This document shows, piece after piece, positions 37,853 to 48,181 of a DNA stretch of 64,000 nucleotides; the first letter of the stretch is position 1, and every line of letters starts with the position of its first letter. The position numbers were made by a program, and so were the translations under genes. The DNA comes from Saussurea involucrata (lineage: Eukaryota; Streptophyta; Magnoliopsida; Asterales; Asteraceae): assembly GCA_033807775.1 (NCBI GenBank), contig CM066321.1, positions 251,460,422 through 251,524,421 on the forward strand, in the 5' to 3' direction. The notes under the pieces were generated by a model. It was not told where the DNA came from. It worked only from the letters and a program-made list of their open reading frames with translations, and did not search any database.

Positions 37853-38669
37853 TGTTAGCTTCAATCTTCCTAATCATAAAAGTATTTAGAAGTAGTGAAA
37901 AATAGGCTAAGTGAAGAAAGCCTCTTACAGAGGCTCTGCCGAACTTACCGAGAGATCAAGGTCAAGAAGCTACAGAAGCTAAAGAGGCGCCCTACAGAAG
38001 CTCTGTCATACGCGCAAAGAAGACAAATGACTCGGAATCCGGGGAAGACTGCTCTACAAAGGACCAAACCATAGAATCTCTGTAATACTTTACAGAGCCT
38101 CTGTGATCCTCTTCAAAGACTTCAAAGATATTTATAATATCTTTCTACTGCTACTGGACCTGTTTATCAACTTGCATGGTAGTATGCCCGGTCCAATTTC
38201 CACGTGCAAATTCTGATTGGATTCAATAGGGCTTAGTACATAATAGACGTCTGTTGCATTAAATGCAATACAGCACGTCCAAACTGTTCATACCATCCTT
38301 TCTACTATTCATACCATCCGTTATGAATAGTAGCTTATGCTTTATGGTCCCCTTAGAGTAGTATATAAGGAAGACTCATGTTGAGTTCTTCCTAACAAGA
38401 AATCAAGAGAAAAACATCACAAGAACACACAGCTTAAACACTTTGAGAGTCATATATGTTTTAAAGCTTTGCTTACTCACTGTTCTTGAATCTGTTCTTA
38501 ATAAATATATTCAGTAAACTTTGAGATATTATTTCCTGTTCACTGATTATTTATATTATGTTCTAAATCTATCAAACATATCTGTTAGTTCTTCAAATAC
38601 GCTTCCGCATCAAACTCAAACTTGAACTAATAGATCTGATAATCTTGTTTAAACAATCGTGAACCAACA
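37853..38669 (+). repeat. LTR of B2 (left, 817 bp)
   Basis: TGTTAGCTTC to GTGAACCAACA. It matches 53136-53954 with about a dozen differences by eye. TATATAAG is at 38362-38369, CACGTG at 38201-38206, and a GCATTAAATGCA palindrome lies near 38257-38268. Confidence 0.93.
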
Positions 38670-38671
38670 AT

Positions 38672-38682
38672 TGGTATCAGAG
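38672..38682 (+). other. Primer binding site of B2
   Basis: TGGTATCAGAG two bases after the LTR end. The leader to 38879 aligns with the B1 leader. Confidence 0.92.
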
Positions 38683-39079
38683 AAAAGCTTGATTTTCAAT
38701 ATCAAGTGATCCTCTTTGTTACAAGATTAGTGATAGACGTCATTCTTTTCTTAACCTATTCCTCATTTCTAGGTTAAAACTCCATTAAAGTGTACTCTGG
38801 GAACTGTTCAAACCCATAAAACTTTCCAGATCATCAGACTCATACTCTTTAAACATACTATCCTTTCAGAACCTTAACAATGACAAATACAAATAACTTC
38901 TTTACTGCTGGTTCACTCACCAAGCCTCCTACTCTCCTACGAGATGAGTATCCTCAATGGAAGATAAGAATGGTTCATTTCTTTGAGGGTACTGAAAAAA
39001 ATCTAGTACAATATCTTTACAACCTTCCTCCTGTTCCCATGATAGTAGTACCACGAGTACCAGCTACTGCTGAATCTCC

Positions 39080-39084
39080 TGAAA
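39080..39084. repeat. Target-site duplication of TRIM composite (TGAAA)
   Basis: TGAAA at 39080-39084 recurs at 40301-40305, directly outside both TGTAACA/TGTTACA ends. Confidence 0.9.
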
Positions 39085-39360
39085 TGTAACACCCCGCTTA
39101 CCACGACACAATATTGTCCGCTTTGCCCCACTGGCTCACGGCTTTGTTCTTGGCGACCTGACAAGGACTTCGCAAGGACTTCCCAGGAGGTCACCCATCC
39201 TGGTACTACTCCCACCCAAGCACGCTTAACCACAGAGTTCCCAAGGAACCCGCATGCTTGTGGCCCCAAAACGCATTGTGTCTGGTAAGGCCAAGGTTTA
39301 CTAATATACCCAGCATCTCTCCTGTCCACGGCCGATGTGGGATATGCCTAAGGTGTTACA
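39085..39360 (-). repeat. Cassandra-like LTR, inverted copy (276 bp)
   Basis: TGTAACACC...GGTGTTACA. It is the reverse complement of 39809-40084 with about four differences, and includes the 5S-rRNA-like block in reverse. Confidence 0.9.
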
Positions 39361-39442
39361 CACCCCCCCCTTAGGGACTCATCGTCCTCGATTAGGTTTG
39401 CCCCACCATCCCGAACGACACAAGAGTGGCTCTGATACCATC
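39361..39442 (-). other. Cassandra-like internal domain, inverted (82 bp)
   Basis: On the minus strand it carries primer site TGGTATCAGAGCC (39428-39440), then a short spacer and a polypurine run (CCCTAAGGGGGGGG) at the LTR. Confidence 0.88.
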
Positions 39443-39573
39443 TGTAACATCCCAGGCCAACCGTACCAGATATTGTCCGCTTTGTCCACACATCCGGACT
39501 CACGGTTTTAAAACGCGTCTGATAGGGGAGGTATCAAGTCCCTTATAAGGCCCAACCATTGTGGGATCTTACA
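39443..39573 (-). repeat. X-type TRIM LTR, inverted, 17-bp deletion (131 bp)
   Basis: It is the reverse complement of the X LTRs at 39578 and 40153 but lacks 17 bp in the AACAAAGGTTG region, and carries a few substitutions. Confidence 0.88.
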
Positions 39574-39577
39574 ATCT

Positions 39578-39725
39578 TGTAAGATCCCACATTGGTTGGG
39601 GAGGGGAACAAAGGTTGCCTTATAAGGGACTTGATACCTCCCCTATCAGACGCGTTTTAAAATCGTGAGTCCGGATGTGTGGACAAAGCGGACAATATCT
39701 GGTACGGTTGGCATGGGATGTTACA
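39578..39725 (+). repeat. X-type TRIM LTR, copy 1 (148 bp)
   Basis: TGTAAGATCCCACATTGG...GGGATGTTACA. It contains GCAGACGCG-like ATCAGACGCGTTTTAAAA and AAAGCGGACAATATCTG, sequences I recognise from a widespread plant TRIM type. Confidence 0.88.
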
Positions 39726-39808
39726 GATGGTATCAGAGCCACTCCTGTGCCGTTCGGGATGGTGGGGCAAACCTCATCGAGGACGATGAGTCCCTAAGGG
39801 GGGGTGTG
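39726..39808 (+). other. Cassandra-like internal domain (83 bp)
   Basis: Primer site TGGTATCAGAGCC at 39728-39740 and polypurine run CCCTAAGGGGGGG (39792-39804) leading into the Cassandra-like LTR. Confidence 0.88.
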
Positions 39809-40084
39809 TGTAACACCTTAGGCATATCCCACATCGGCCGTGGACAGGAGAGATGCTGGGTATATTAGTAAACCTTGGCCTTACCAGACATAACGCGTTT
39901 TGGGGCCACAAGCATGCGGGTTCCTTGGGAACTCTGTGGTTAAGCGTGCTTGGGTGGGAGTAGTACCAGGATGGGTGACCTCCTGGGAAGTCCTTGCGAA
40001 GTCCTTGCCAGGTCGCCAAGAACAAAGCCGTGAGCCAGTGGGGCAAAGCGGACAATATTGTGTCGTGGTAAGCGGGGTGTTATA
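39809..40084 (+). repeat. Cassandra-like LTR with 5S-rRNA-like region (276 bp)
   Basis: TGTAACACC...GGTGTTATA. Positions about 39876-39995 resemble plant 5S rRNA, including the A-box-like GTTAAGCGTGCTTGGG (39939-39954) and the C-box-like GGATGGGTGACCTCCTGGG (39969-39987). LTRs carrying a 5S-like pol III promoter define Cassandra TRIMs. Confidence 0.9.
39939..39993 (+). promoter_or_regulatory. 5S-rRNA-like internal pol III promoter in TRIM LTR
   Basis: The A-box-like and C-box-like blocks of 5S rRNA genes lie in order and at gene-like spacing. The upstream half of the 5S-like region is divergent, so a functional 5S rRNA is unlikely. Confidence 0.8.
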
Positions 40085-40152
40085 GATGGTATCAGAGCCG
40101 GCAACCGAACTATTGTGCCAGCGAGGACGTTGGGCTCCCAAGGGGGGTGGAT
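40085..40152 (+). other. X-type TRIM internal domain (68 bp)
   Basis: Primer site TGGTATCAGAGCC at 40087-40099, GCCAGCGAGGACG and polypurine run CCCAAGGGGGGTGGA (40138-40152) before the X LTR. Confidence 0.88.
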
Positions 40153-40300
40153 TGTAAGATCCCACATTGGTTGGGGAGGGGAACAAAGGTTGCCTTATAA
40201 GGGACTTGATACCTCCCCTATCAGACGCGTTTTAAAACCGTGAGTCCGGATGTGTGTACAAAGCGGACAATATCTGGTACGGTTGGCCTGGGATGTTACA
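40153..40300 (+). repeat. X-type TRIM LTR, copy 2 (148 bp)
   Basis: It is nearly identical to 39578-39725 and ends TGGGATGTTACA at the TSD. Confidence 0.9.
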
Positions 40301-43298
40301 TGAAATCCCTGAACATCAAAAACCAAAGCCAAAAGAAGAATGGTCAAATGAAGATAAGGTAGAAGATGAAGTTGCACAGAAAACAAAAAGAATCTTGATA
40401 ATGGCTATCCCCAACGAGCTTTTTCAATCCTTAGATGCATGCGAAACTGCACACGATCTTTGGAAAGAATTAGAAAGACAGTTGGAAGGGGGTGCTAAAA
40501 CACAGAAGAACCGAAGGGCACAGTATATAAATGAATATCATGCATTCAGAGCCTCTGCAACAGAATCTATGCAAACAACGTACGACAGGTTCAACTCTCT
40601 CATAAACAAATGCAGAAATTCTGGCATTCACAGAACCTCGGAAGAAAATAACGTCATGTTTCTAAAGAGCCTGAATGATGAGTGGCTTCAACTGTCTATG
40701 TCTTTACAAACAAACCAAGATCTAGACTTATGGACACTCTCTGATCTCTATGGAACACTAGCTGCACAAGAGCCTCAAATAGCACAAGCTAAAACAATAG
40801 CCATTGCACCATACGCATTGGTTAGTAAATCAACAGAGGCTACAGAGAGACCGAGAAATGAGAGAGCAACAGAGGAGAAGAAGAAGGAGAAGAAGAAGGA
40901 GAAGAAGAAGATAGTGATGGTTGATAGCGAAGAAGACGAGCTGATAGAGGAAGAAATAACTCTTGCGTCATTAGCTAAATCATTGGCTCTATTGACAAGA
41001 GAGTTCAGAGGTAACCAAAGAAATTTTGGAAATGACAGATATAGCAGAAACAACCAGAGAGATAGAAGAGATGATGGAAGAAGAGAAGAATCAAGTGACC
41101 GACAGAGGTCAGACTACAGAAATGATGACCAACAGAGGTTGAGCGAAAGAAACTACAGAGGAAATGACCGACAGAGGTCAGATGACAAGGTAGGCCACAC
41201 ACAAGAATGCTACAAATGTGGTAAGCCTGGTCATTATGCAAACGAATGCCGAACAGAGAAAGGTGGAGACCAACAGAAGTCCGACGATCGAACTGGAAAC
41301 ACCTCCCAAGGTTGCTTCAACTGCGGCAAGCCAGGCCATTTCGCAAAAGAATGCAGAAGTAGACAAAATCGCCCACAGAAGGACTCAGTTTTTTACAAAA
41401 AGAAGGCTGAATATTATGCGCAAAAAAATCCCTGATGGCGAACAAAGGGCATTCTGAAGCAAATAAGGAGGACTTCGAGTCAGACTCTACCTCTGATGAT
41501 GAATTCACAACCAATGCCTTGTTCTGTGGCATGGCAGAAGTCGACTCCGACACTGACAATGAGGTATCCATTTTAAACTCTACCTCTTGTATTAAATCTG
41601 TAGATAATGATTCAATTAAACTTAACATTGAACTGATTGAACTAAAAGAGATAAATGAAAGCATTAAAAAAAACTCACCTTTAATGAGAGAGAAGTAAGG
41701 CTTCTCACTCAAGAAAAAGCCAAAATTTTCGAAGAAAAGGAAAGAGTAGAACAATATTGGAGCAAAAATGTAGATCCTTTAAAAAGGCAAATTTCTGAAT
41801 TAACCTCTGCTTTAAAAATCAAAACTAAAGAGCTTTCAGTTTCTAGGAGTGAAACAACGGACATAAAAGCTCTCAAAGAATACTTTCAAAAAGAGAGAGA
41901 GATACTTTGGTAAAATCTACTCAGAAGAGAAGTTTTACTTAAAAACTATAAAGATGCACAGAAGGTATATGAGAAAGTAAACTCACAAATAGGAAGACGA
42001 GGTATAGGGTACAATGATATTACTCTAGGTGTTGAAGGCAAAAGACTTAAACCTCTGCCTTCTCTGTTTGTAATAGGAAATACAAATAAACCATCTTTTC
42101 CAAACTTACTCTCTGTAAGTAAAAGGGTTAAAATCTCTGCAGAACCTCACTTAAGGAAACATACGAAGATGATCAATGTGTTGTTTGAAAACACAGATTC
42201 ATCATCTTCAACCTCTGTCAATAGAGGAATCAAACCAAAGAAATATCTGAAAACACAAGATCAGGTTGGTATCTTCAAGTTTGGTAAACCAGAGACTCAA
42301 ACACAGGTTGCTTTTGTCTGTATGTTAGATGTCAAAAAGAAATTATCTGCAAAAGCTCCTGAGTTTAAACCCATCTTTTCAGAAGAAAAACTTAAAAGAT
42401 CAATTGAAAAAGAAATTTTGGAAGTTTTGAAATCAAATGTTTTAGAAAATCTCTGTACATCTTGTATAGATCAAATTCTCGCTGAAGAGATCTCATCAGA
42501 AACCTCTGCCATCTATGAAAGTTATTCTACAGAGGAAGAAAGCTCGTACGATACATGCTCAGAAAATCCAGCCTCTATCGAAAGAGATGACTCAACCTCT
42601 GTATATGAGGACGATTCAACCTCTGACGACTCAGAGACTGATTCTAAATCAGGGATAGTTTACCGTGACACAGAGGATGTTAAATTCTCCTCTGAGGTTC
42701 TTACCAGAACAATTTCTCCAAAAGAGAAAATCACAGAGATACCTATCTGTCCAGATTTTCTCAAAATGTGTATACAAGTCAAAACCTCTACAGAGCTTAA
42801 TAATCTGAAAAAGGCCTATGAAAATCCTAAAAGCTCAAAATTTTCAAAACCTTTAAGGCCTGAAGCTAACAAATATCTTCCCTCTGTGACAGTAAAGACA
42901 GACGTTCACCACAGAAGAGACTCACAGAAGGCTGGACCTAAACAAGATTTTTGCAAACAACATTCTAGTATTCATAGATCTTCTTGTAATAAGAAATCTA
43001 ATGTTAAGAAAGAATGTAATGCCTCTGTGGCTCAGTTCAAGAAATTCAATGAAAAGTTCAAACAAATCACGTCTCATATTAAATACTGTCATTGTTTTGA
43101 TCTTATGTTCAAATTGAAAAATCACTTCTCAAGTCCAGACTGCTTACTCTCCACTAAAATTCAAAGTCCAAAGTCAAAACCTAGAGAGAAACAATCTGAT
43201 CTTTCTACAAAAGATAAAATGTATTTCAAGAATGCTAAGGCAAAGTTGAAAAATTCTAACAATATTGGACCCATATGGATATGGGTACCTAAGTCTCT

Positions 43299-46200
43299 GT
43301 GATTGTCTTACATAAGCGGTATGTGCCAATTTGGTATCTTGACTCCGGATGCTCAAGGAACATGACTGGCGACAGAAGTTTACTATCCACGTACAAAGAA
43401 ACACACGATGGTGGATCTGTAACTTTTGGAGACAACAAGAAGGGACACATCAAGGGCTATGGAGTCATACAGAAGGAAAACGTCTCTGTATACAAAGTTG
43501 CATATGTGAATGGCCTTAAACACAACCTACTCAGTGTAAGTAAACTCTGTGATACATGATTTGATGTCTTGTTCAAAAGGACTTTCTGCTCTCTGCAAAG
43601 TGAAGACACAAGAATGGAACTTCTGCGAGCCGAAAGAAAAGGTGATCTGTATCTAATGAACTTTTGTTCAACAACCAAGGACAAAGTTTGCCTTGTAGCT
43701 TGCGAAAGTAAAGAAGGCTGGTTATGGCATAACAGGTTCTGTCACTTGAACTTTCACACCTTGGATAAACTGGTCAAACTTGATCTAGTTAAAGGTTTGC
43801 CAAATGTTAAATTTAATAAGGATCACTTGTGTTCTGCCTGTGAAATGGGAAAACTCAGAAGAGCTTCCCACAGAGGCAAAACAGATGTGTCTTGCACTAG
43901 GCCTCTGTACATGCTTCATGTCGACCTCTGCGGTCCCATTGCCATACAGAGCCTAGGTAGCAAGAAATATATACTTGTCTTAATTGATGAGTATTCGCAC
44001 TTCACATGGGTTGAATTTGTTCGAAAGAAATCGGATGTTCCAATCATCTTGATTAATCTAATGAAAAGAATCCAAGTTCTTTATGAATGCAGAATACAGA
44101 AGTTAAGAAGTGACAATGGCACAGAATTTAAAAACTCTACCATTGAAGTCTATCTTACTACGGAAGGAATATCACAGAACTTCTCTGCCGCACGCAATCC
44201 ACAGCAGAACGGCGTAGTAGAAAGAAAGAATCGAACGCTCGTGGAGGCCGCAAGAACAATGCTATCAGCATGAGGATTACCGATGAACTTTTGGGCAGAA
44301 GCAATTTCTACCGCTTGGTACACACAGAATCGGTCAACCATTGTGAAAAGACACATCAGGACTCCTTACGAACTGATCAACAAAAGGCGGCCAAACATCA
44401 AGTTTTTCCATGTGTTTGGATGTAAATGCTTTGTTTTAAATGACAGAGATTCCAGAGGAAAGTTTGAGGTAAAAGCTGACGAAGGAAAATTCATTGGATA
44501 CTCTGCCACTTCCAAAGCCTACAGAGTATACCTTACAAGAACTAGCAAAATCGTAGAAAGTATCAATGTTTCTTTTGATGATTCATTCCAAAAGACTTCT
44601 GAGCAAATCAGTTCAGAACTCGAACTTAAAAGGGAAACCTCTGGCATCTCGCAAACGAAAGAAGACTTGAATCTTCTATTTTTAGAGATGTTCCACGATG
44701 ACATTGATCCTTCTGTTGGAACCATCAGAGTTTCTGAAGAACCATCCTCTGTTGAACAAAATCCTACAGGTATGACTCTAACTGGTCCAAATAATTCTTC
44801 ATCTTCTTCTATAAATACTACAGATGCAAATGCCGAAGAAGAAAATGCAGAAGATGTAACATCAAGAAAAACGACCACAGAAGCTGCTGAAAAACAAACT
44901 CCACAATCCACAGAAGAACCAATTACAGAGGAAATTGAGGACCAAGACTATACGTCCTCAGAGGAACAAACTCCACCACCACTCATACCAATCATTCCAC
45001 AAATGGTAGAATCAACCACCAAGGCAAGAAGAACGACAGAGGCTACACAAGAAGAAGATCCACAAGAAGCTTCTGAAGAAAGGTTCGATGACATTGATGA
45101 CCATCTTCCACGCACCACTCAGTGGACAAAGAGCCATCCTCCAAGCCAAATAATCGGAGAACCTTCTGAGTCAGTAAAAACTAGGTCTGCCACTGCTAAT
45201 TTTTGTTTCTTTACAAATTTTATTAGTGTGATAGAACCAAAGAAGATTTTTGAAGCCCTAGACGACCCAAACTGGGTAGACGCCATGCAAGAAGAACTTC
45301 TGCAGTTTGAGCGTAATAGAGTATGTACTTTAGTACCTCTGCCATGAGGGAAACAAGCCATTGGGACTAAGTGGGTCTACAGAAATAAGAAGGATGAAGA
45401 TGGAGTGGTCATCAGAAATAAAGCACGATTGGTGGCCAAGGGTTATAGACAAGAAGAAGGCATAGATTACGATGAGAATTTTGCTCCTGCTGCACGGCTC
45501 GAAGCAATAAGAATATTTTTAGCCTTCGCAGCTCACAGAGGTTTTAAAGTCTATCAGATGGACGTAAAATCATCTTTTCTCAACGGTGAAATCCAAGAAG
45601 AGGTTTACGTAAATCAACCACCAGGGTTTGAAAGCTCAAAGTTCCCAAGGCATGTATACTACCTTGAAAAGGCTCTGTACGGACTGAAACAGGCTCCAAG
45701 AGCATGGTACGAACGACTTTCTACCTTCCTTCTAGTAAATGGCTACGACAGAGGTACAACAGATACTACCTTATTCTATAAACGTAAAAACAGTGAAATA
45801 ATGCTTGTACAAATCTATGTGGACGACATAATTTTTGGGTCTTCTAATACAGAAGAGTGCAAAAGTTTTGAAAAACTCACGCAGAGTGAGTTTGAAATGA
45901 GTATGATGGGAGAATTAACATTCTTCCTCGGACTCCAAGTCAAACAAACATCAGAGGGAATTTTTATAAATCAGGCCAAATATGTCTCTGACATTCTTTT
46001 CAAGTATAGCCTCTCTGATACCTCTGCAATGAAAACTCCAATGGCCACTGGAAATAAGATATCCTTAGATCCAGATAGCATCTCTGTAGAATGCACTCTC
46101 TACAGAGGCATGATTGGATATCTATTATACTTAACTGCAAGCAGACATGACATTATGCATGCCACATGTCTTTGTGCACGTTATCAAGCTAATCCTAAGA

Positions 46201-46760
46201 AATCACACTATGATGCTGTAAAAAGAATCTTTAGATATCTAAAGGGGACCAAAAATCTCGGTCTCTGGTATCCACAGAACTCTGGTTTTAGTCTTAAAGC
46301 TTATACAGATTCAGACTATGGAGGATGCATGCTCGACAAAAAGAGTACCTCTGGGAGTTGTCAATTCCTAGGTGGTAAACTAGTCAGTTGGACCTCCAAG
46401 AAGCAAAATTGTGTCTCAACATCCACTGCAGAAGCTGAATACGTTGCTGCTGCAAGCTGTTGTTCTCAGGTTCTATGGATGAAGACTCAGCTAAAAGACT
46501 ACGACCACATCCTATTCAAAATACCCATCTTCTGTGATTCCAAAAGAGCCATTGCTATCTCTGCCAATCCTGTGCAACACTCAAAAACCAAGCATATCGA
46601 TATAAGATACCATTTCTTGAAACATCATGTTGAATACGGTACAATCGAGATGCATTTCGTGCCCACAGAATACCAACTCGCGGACTTATTCACCAAAGCT
46701 TTAGACGAAAAAAGATTCAATTTCTTGGTAGGTAAGCTAGGAATGATCAATATGACGTGA
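43299..46760 (+). pseudogene. pol: Pol of B2 (PR-IN-RT-RNaseH), three in-frame stops
   Basis: All parts are in one frame over about 1150 codons, with TGA stops at 43557-43559, 44271-44273 and 45345-45347. The protease motif is W-Y-L-D-S-G-C-S. The integrase HHCC is L-W-H-N-R-F-C-H and C-S-A-C-E-M-G-K, and the core residues are in H-V-D-L-C-G-P, R-S-D-N-G-T-E-F and N-G-V-V-E-R-K-N. RT carries M-D-V-K-S-S-F-L-N-G and YVDD (45816-45827). RNase H carries S-T-A-E-A-E-Y-V-A, and the end is L-A-D-L-F-T-K-A-L-D-E. The rest is intact, so the stops are few and late. It shares the copia order with C pol, and its gag ends in another frame. Confidence 0.93.
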
Positions 46761-48181
46761 AAATCCTCTGTAAGTATAGCTTATCTTCGGTAAATATGTG
46801 TATAAATATATTGCTTTATTTATTGCTTTGATTGATTTCTTTCTGTATGTAAATTCTCAATCTTAAAAAATTCTTGAAATCTCAGAGCTTCTGTGGGTCT
46901 ACTCAGAACCTCTGACGACCCCTACAAAACCTCTGGAAAACATGACCTATGTTCTATGCAAAACTTATCATTCTTTGATCCAAGCATAGGTCAAGGGGGA
47001 GCAAAAGGAAATTACTTGATCTATAGAGGTGATTAGATCAAGGGGGAGCAAAAAGGGACCCTGAAATGATCTATAGAGGTAAAACTTTCAAGGAAAGCCA
47101 AAGAAGAATGTCGATGAATCTATATCGACAGAAGTCAGACATCCCTGCAGAGAAAAGAAGAACCAAAAGGTATGTCTCTCGCACAAAAGGGTTTTTGAAA
47201 ATAGTTTTCTAGGACACAAATTGTCAAATATGTCCTAAAAATACTGAGAATAACATTTCAAAAATCAAAAGCTCAAAAAGTTTCATAAAATTCGAATTAG
47301 GAGAAATTTAAGATCATAGAGCTTCTGCTGAGCTCAATAAAGGTTCTGCCAGAAATATGCTCTGTGATCACAAATTAACCCTCTATCGATCTTTTGGAAT
47401 GTTATCTCGGAAACCGAATACATACACCATGACCTTCATGAACAAAACTTTTTTCATAACAGTTTTCTCGGACACCAACTTTCAAATATGTCCGAAAAAC
47501 ATCTCTTAAAACAGATCAAAAATTGGATGATCAGAAAATTTAATAGGATTTTTGTTATGAGATTTTTTCCCTCATAGAGCTTCTGCTGGCCCTCACAGAA
47601 CTTCTGCAAGTTCCAACAGAGCCACAAAACCTCTGCGAGTAAAAACTCTTAACTAAAAATCCTATTGATCCTCTCCAATGCCTTTACAAACATTCTGGTT
47701 AAAGAAAAACCCCACAGAAGTCATGATAACAATGAGATATATGAGAGGGATAAGAATCAAAGATTTTCAAGATCACAGAGCTTCTGTAATCTACAGAAGT
47801 TCTGTCAATCTGTTACTTGGGCATTTCTGTAGTAATAACGGTTACTTTTACTGAGAGTGAATCACATGTGGCTAAGAACAACCCCACGCGCCTAGCATTA
47901 ATGGGCCACGCACGACATTCTGTCATCTTCTGACATGGCCTACGTGTCCCATTTTCATTGGGCGTACATGGAACGTTTTCTATGGAAAACTGAACCCGCC
48001 GTTCTAACTTGAGTACGGATTCCAAATTTTAATCCATTGCCATATATTTTACTCTCTGGAATTCTACCGTTTTACCCTCCTATAAAAACCAAGCTTACCC
48101 TCTCATAAACTTTTTACAAACTCTCATTCTTCTCCGGCGAAACCCTGCAAAAACCTGCAAGTATCTTATTCTCATTACCAA
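46761..48181 (+). other. Post-pol spacer of B2
   Basis: 1.4 kb without a gene. It holds extra polypurine tracts CAAGGGGGAGC (46992-47002 and 47039-47049) and dense CAGAGCTTCTG/CCTCTG motifs. Two closely similar blocks near 47200 and 47455 share TTTTCTAGGACAC or TTTTCTCGGACAC, ATTT/CAAATATGTCC and the phrase AAAGTTTCATAAAA. This region aligns with the B1 spacer. Confidence 0.8.

Larger units (their letters stand above)
39085..40300. mobile_element. Palindromic composite of two TRIM families (Cassandra-like and X)
   Basis: A 1216-bp non-coding insert in the B2 gag, with order from left: Cassandra-like LTR (minus), Cassandra internal (minus), X LTR (minus), 4-bp centre, X LTR (plus), Cassandra internal (plus), Cassandra LTR (plus), X internal (plus), X LTR (plus). 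Every internal piece has a primer site TGGTATCAGAGCC and ends in a polypurine run. The left arm (39085-39573) is an inverted copy of 39578-40084. Both outer ends are LTR 3' ends with TG..CA termini and a shared 5-bp TSD, so the whole block seems to have entered as one unit. Confidence 0.88.
38880..43302 (+). pseudogene. gag: Gag of B2, split by TRIM composite and frameshifted
   Basis: The start is MTNTNNFFTAGSL at 38880. The frame runs to 39084, is interrupted by the insert 39085-40300 plus TSD, and resumes in phase at 40306. Two tandem zinc knuckles follow, CYKCGKPGHYANEC and CFNCGKPGHFAKEC (41211-41354), separated by a Q/R/D-rich stretch. A stop and frame change occur near 41433, another near 41697 and a TAG-type break near 41911. 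The frame is then open 42169-43302 with acidic/Ser repeats, Cys/His-rich bits (C-N-K-K, K-Y-C-H-C-F) and the end tag G-P-I-W-I-W-V-P-K. This C-terminal part corresponds to the Gag remnant of B1. Before the insertion the N-half would have been one open frame. Confidence 0.85.

Noticed and set aside
39876..39995. Functional 5S rRNA gene
   Set aside because: Only the promoter-bearing half is well conserved and it lies inside a TRIM LTR; the 5' half does not match 5S rRNA.
39900..40243. Short ORFs inside the TRIM composite
   Set aside because: They cross LTR, primer-site and polypurine boundaries and repeat with the palindrome; TRIMs do not encode proteins.
39085..40300. DNA transposon (MITE, Mutator or hAT) because of the long inverted arms
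   Set aside because: Ends are TG..CA, the TSD is 5 bp and the interior has tRNA primer sites and polypurine runs, so it is LTR-retroelement material.
43290..43305. Intron between gag and pol with a 3' splice site at the C or A3 pol start (TTTCTTAACAG, TTTGCAG)
   Set aside because: The interval from the Gag end tag to pol is under 60 bp in these copies, too short for a usual plant intron, and B2 lacks the acceptor-like sequence.
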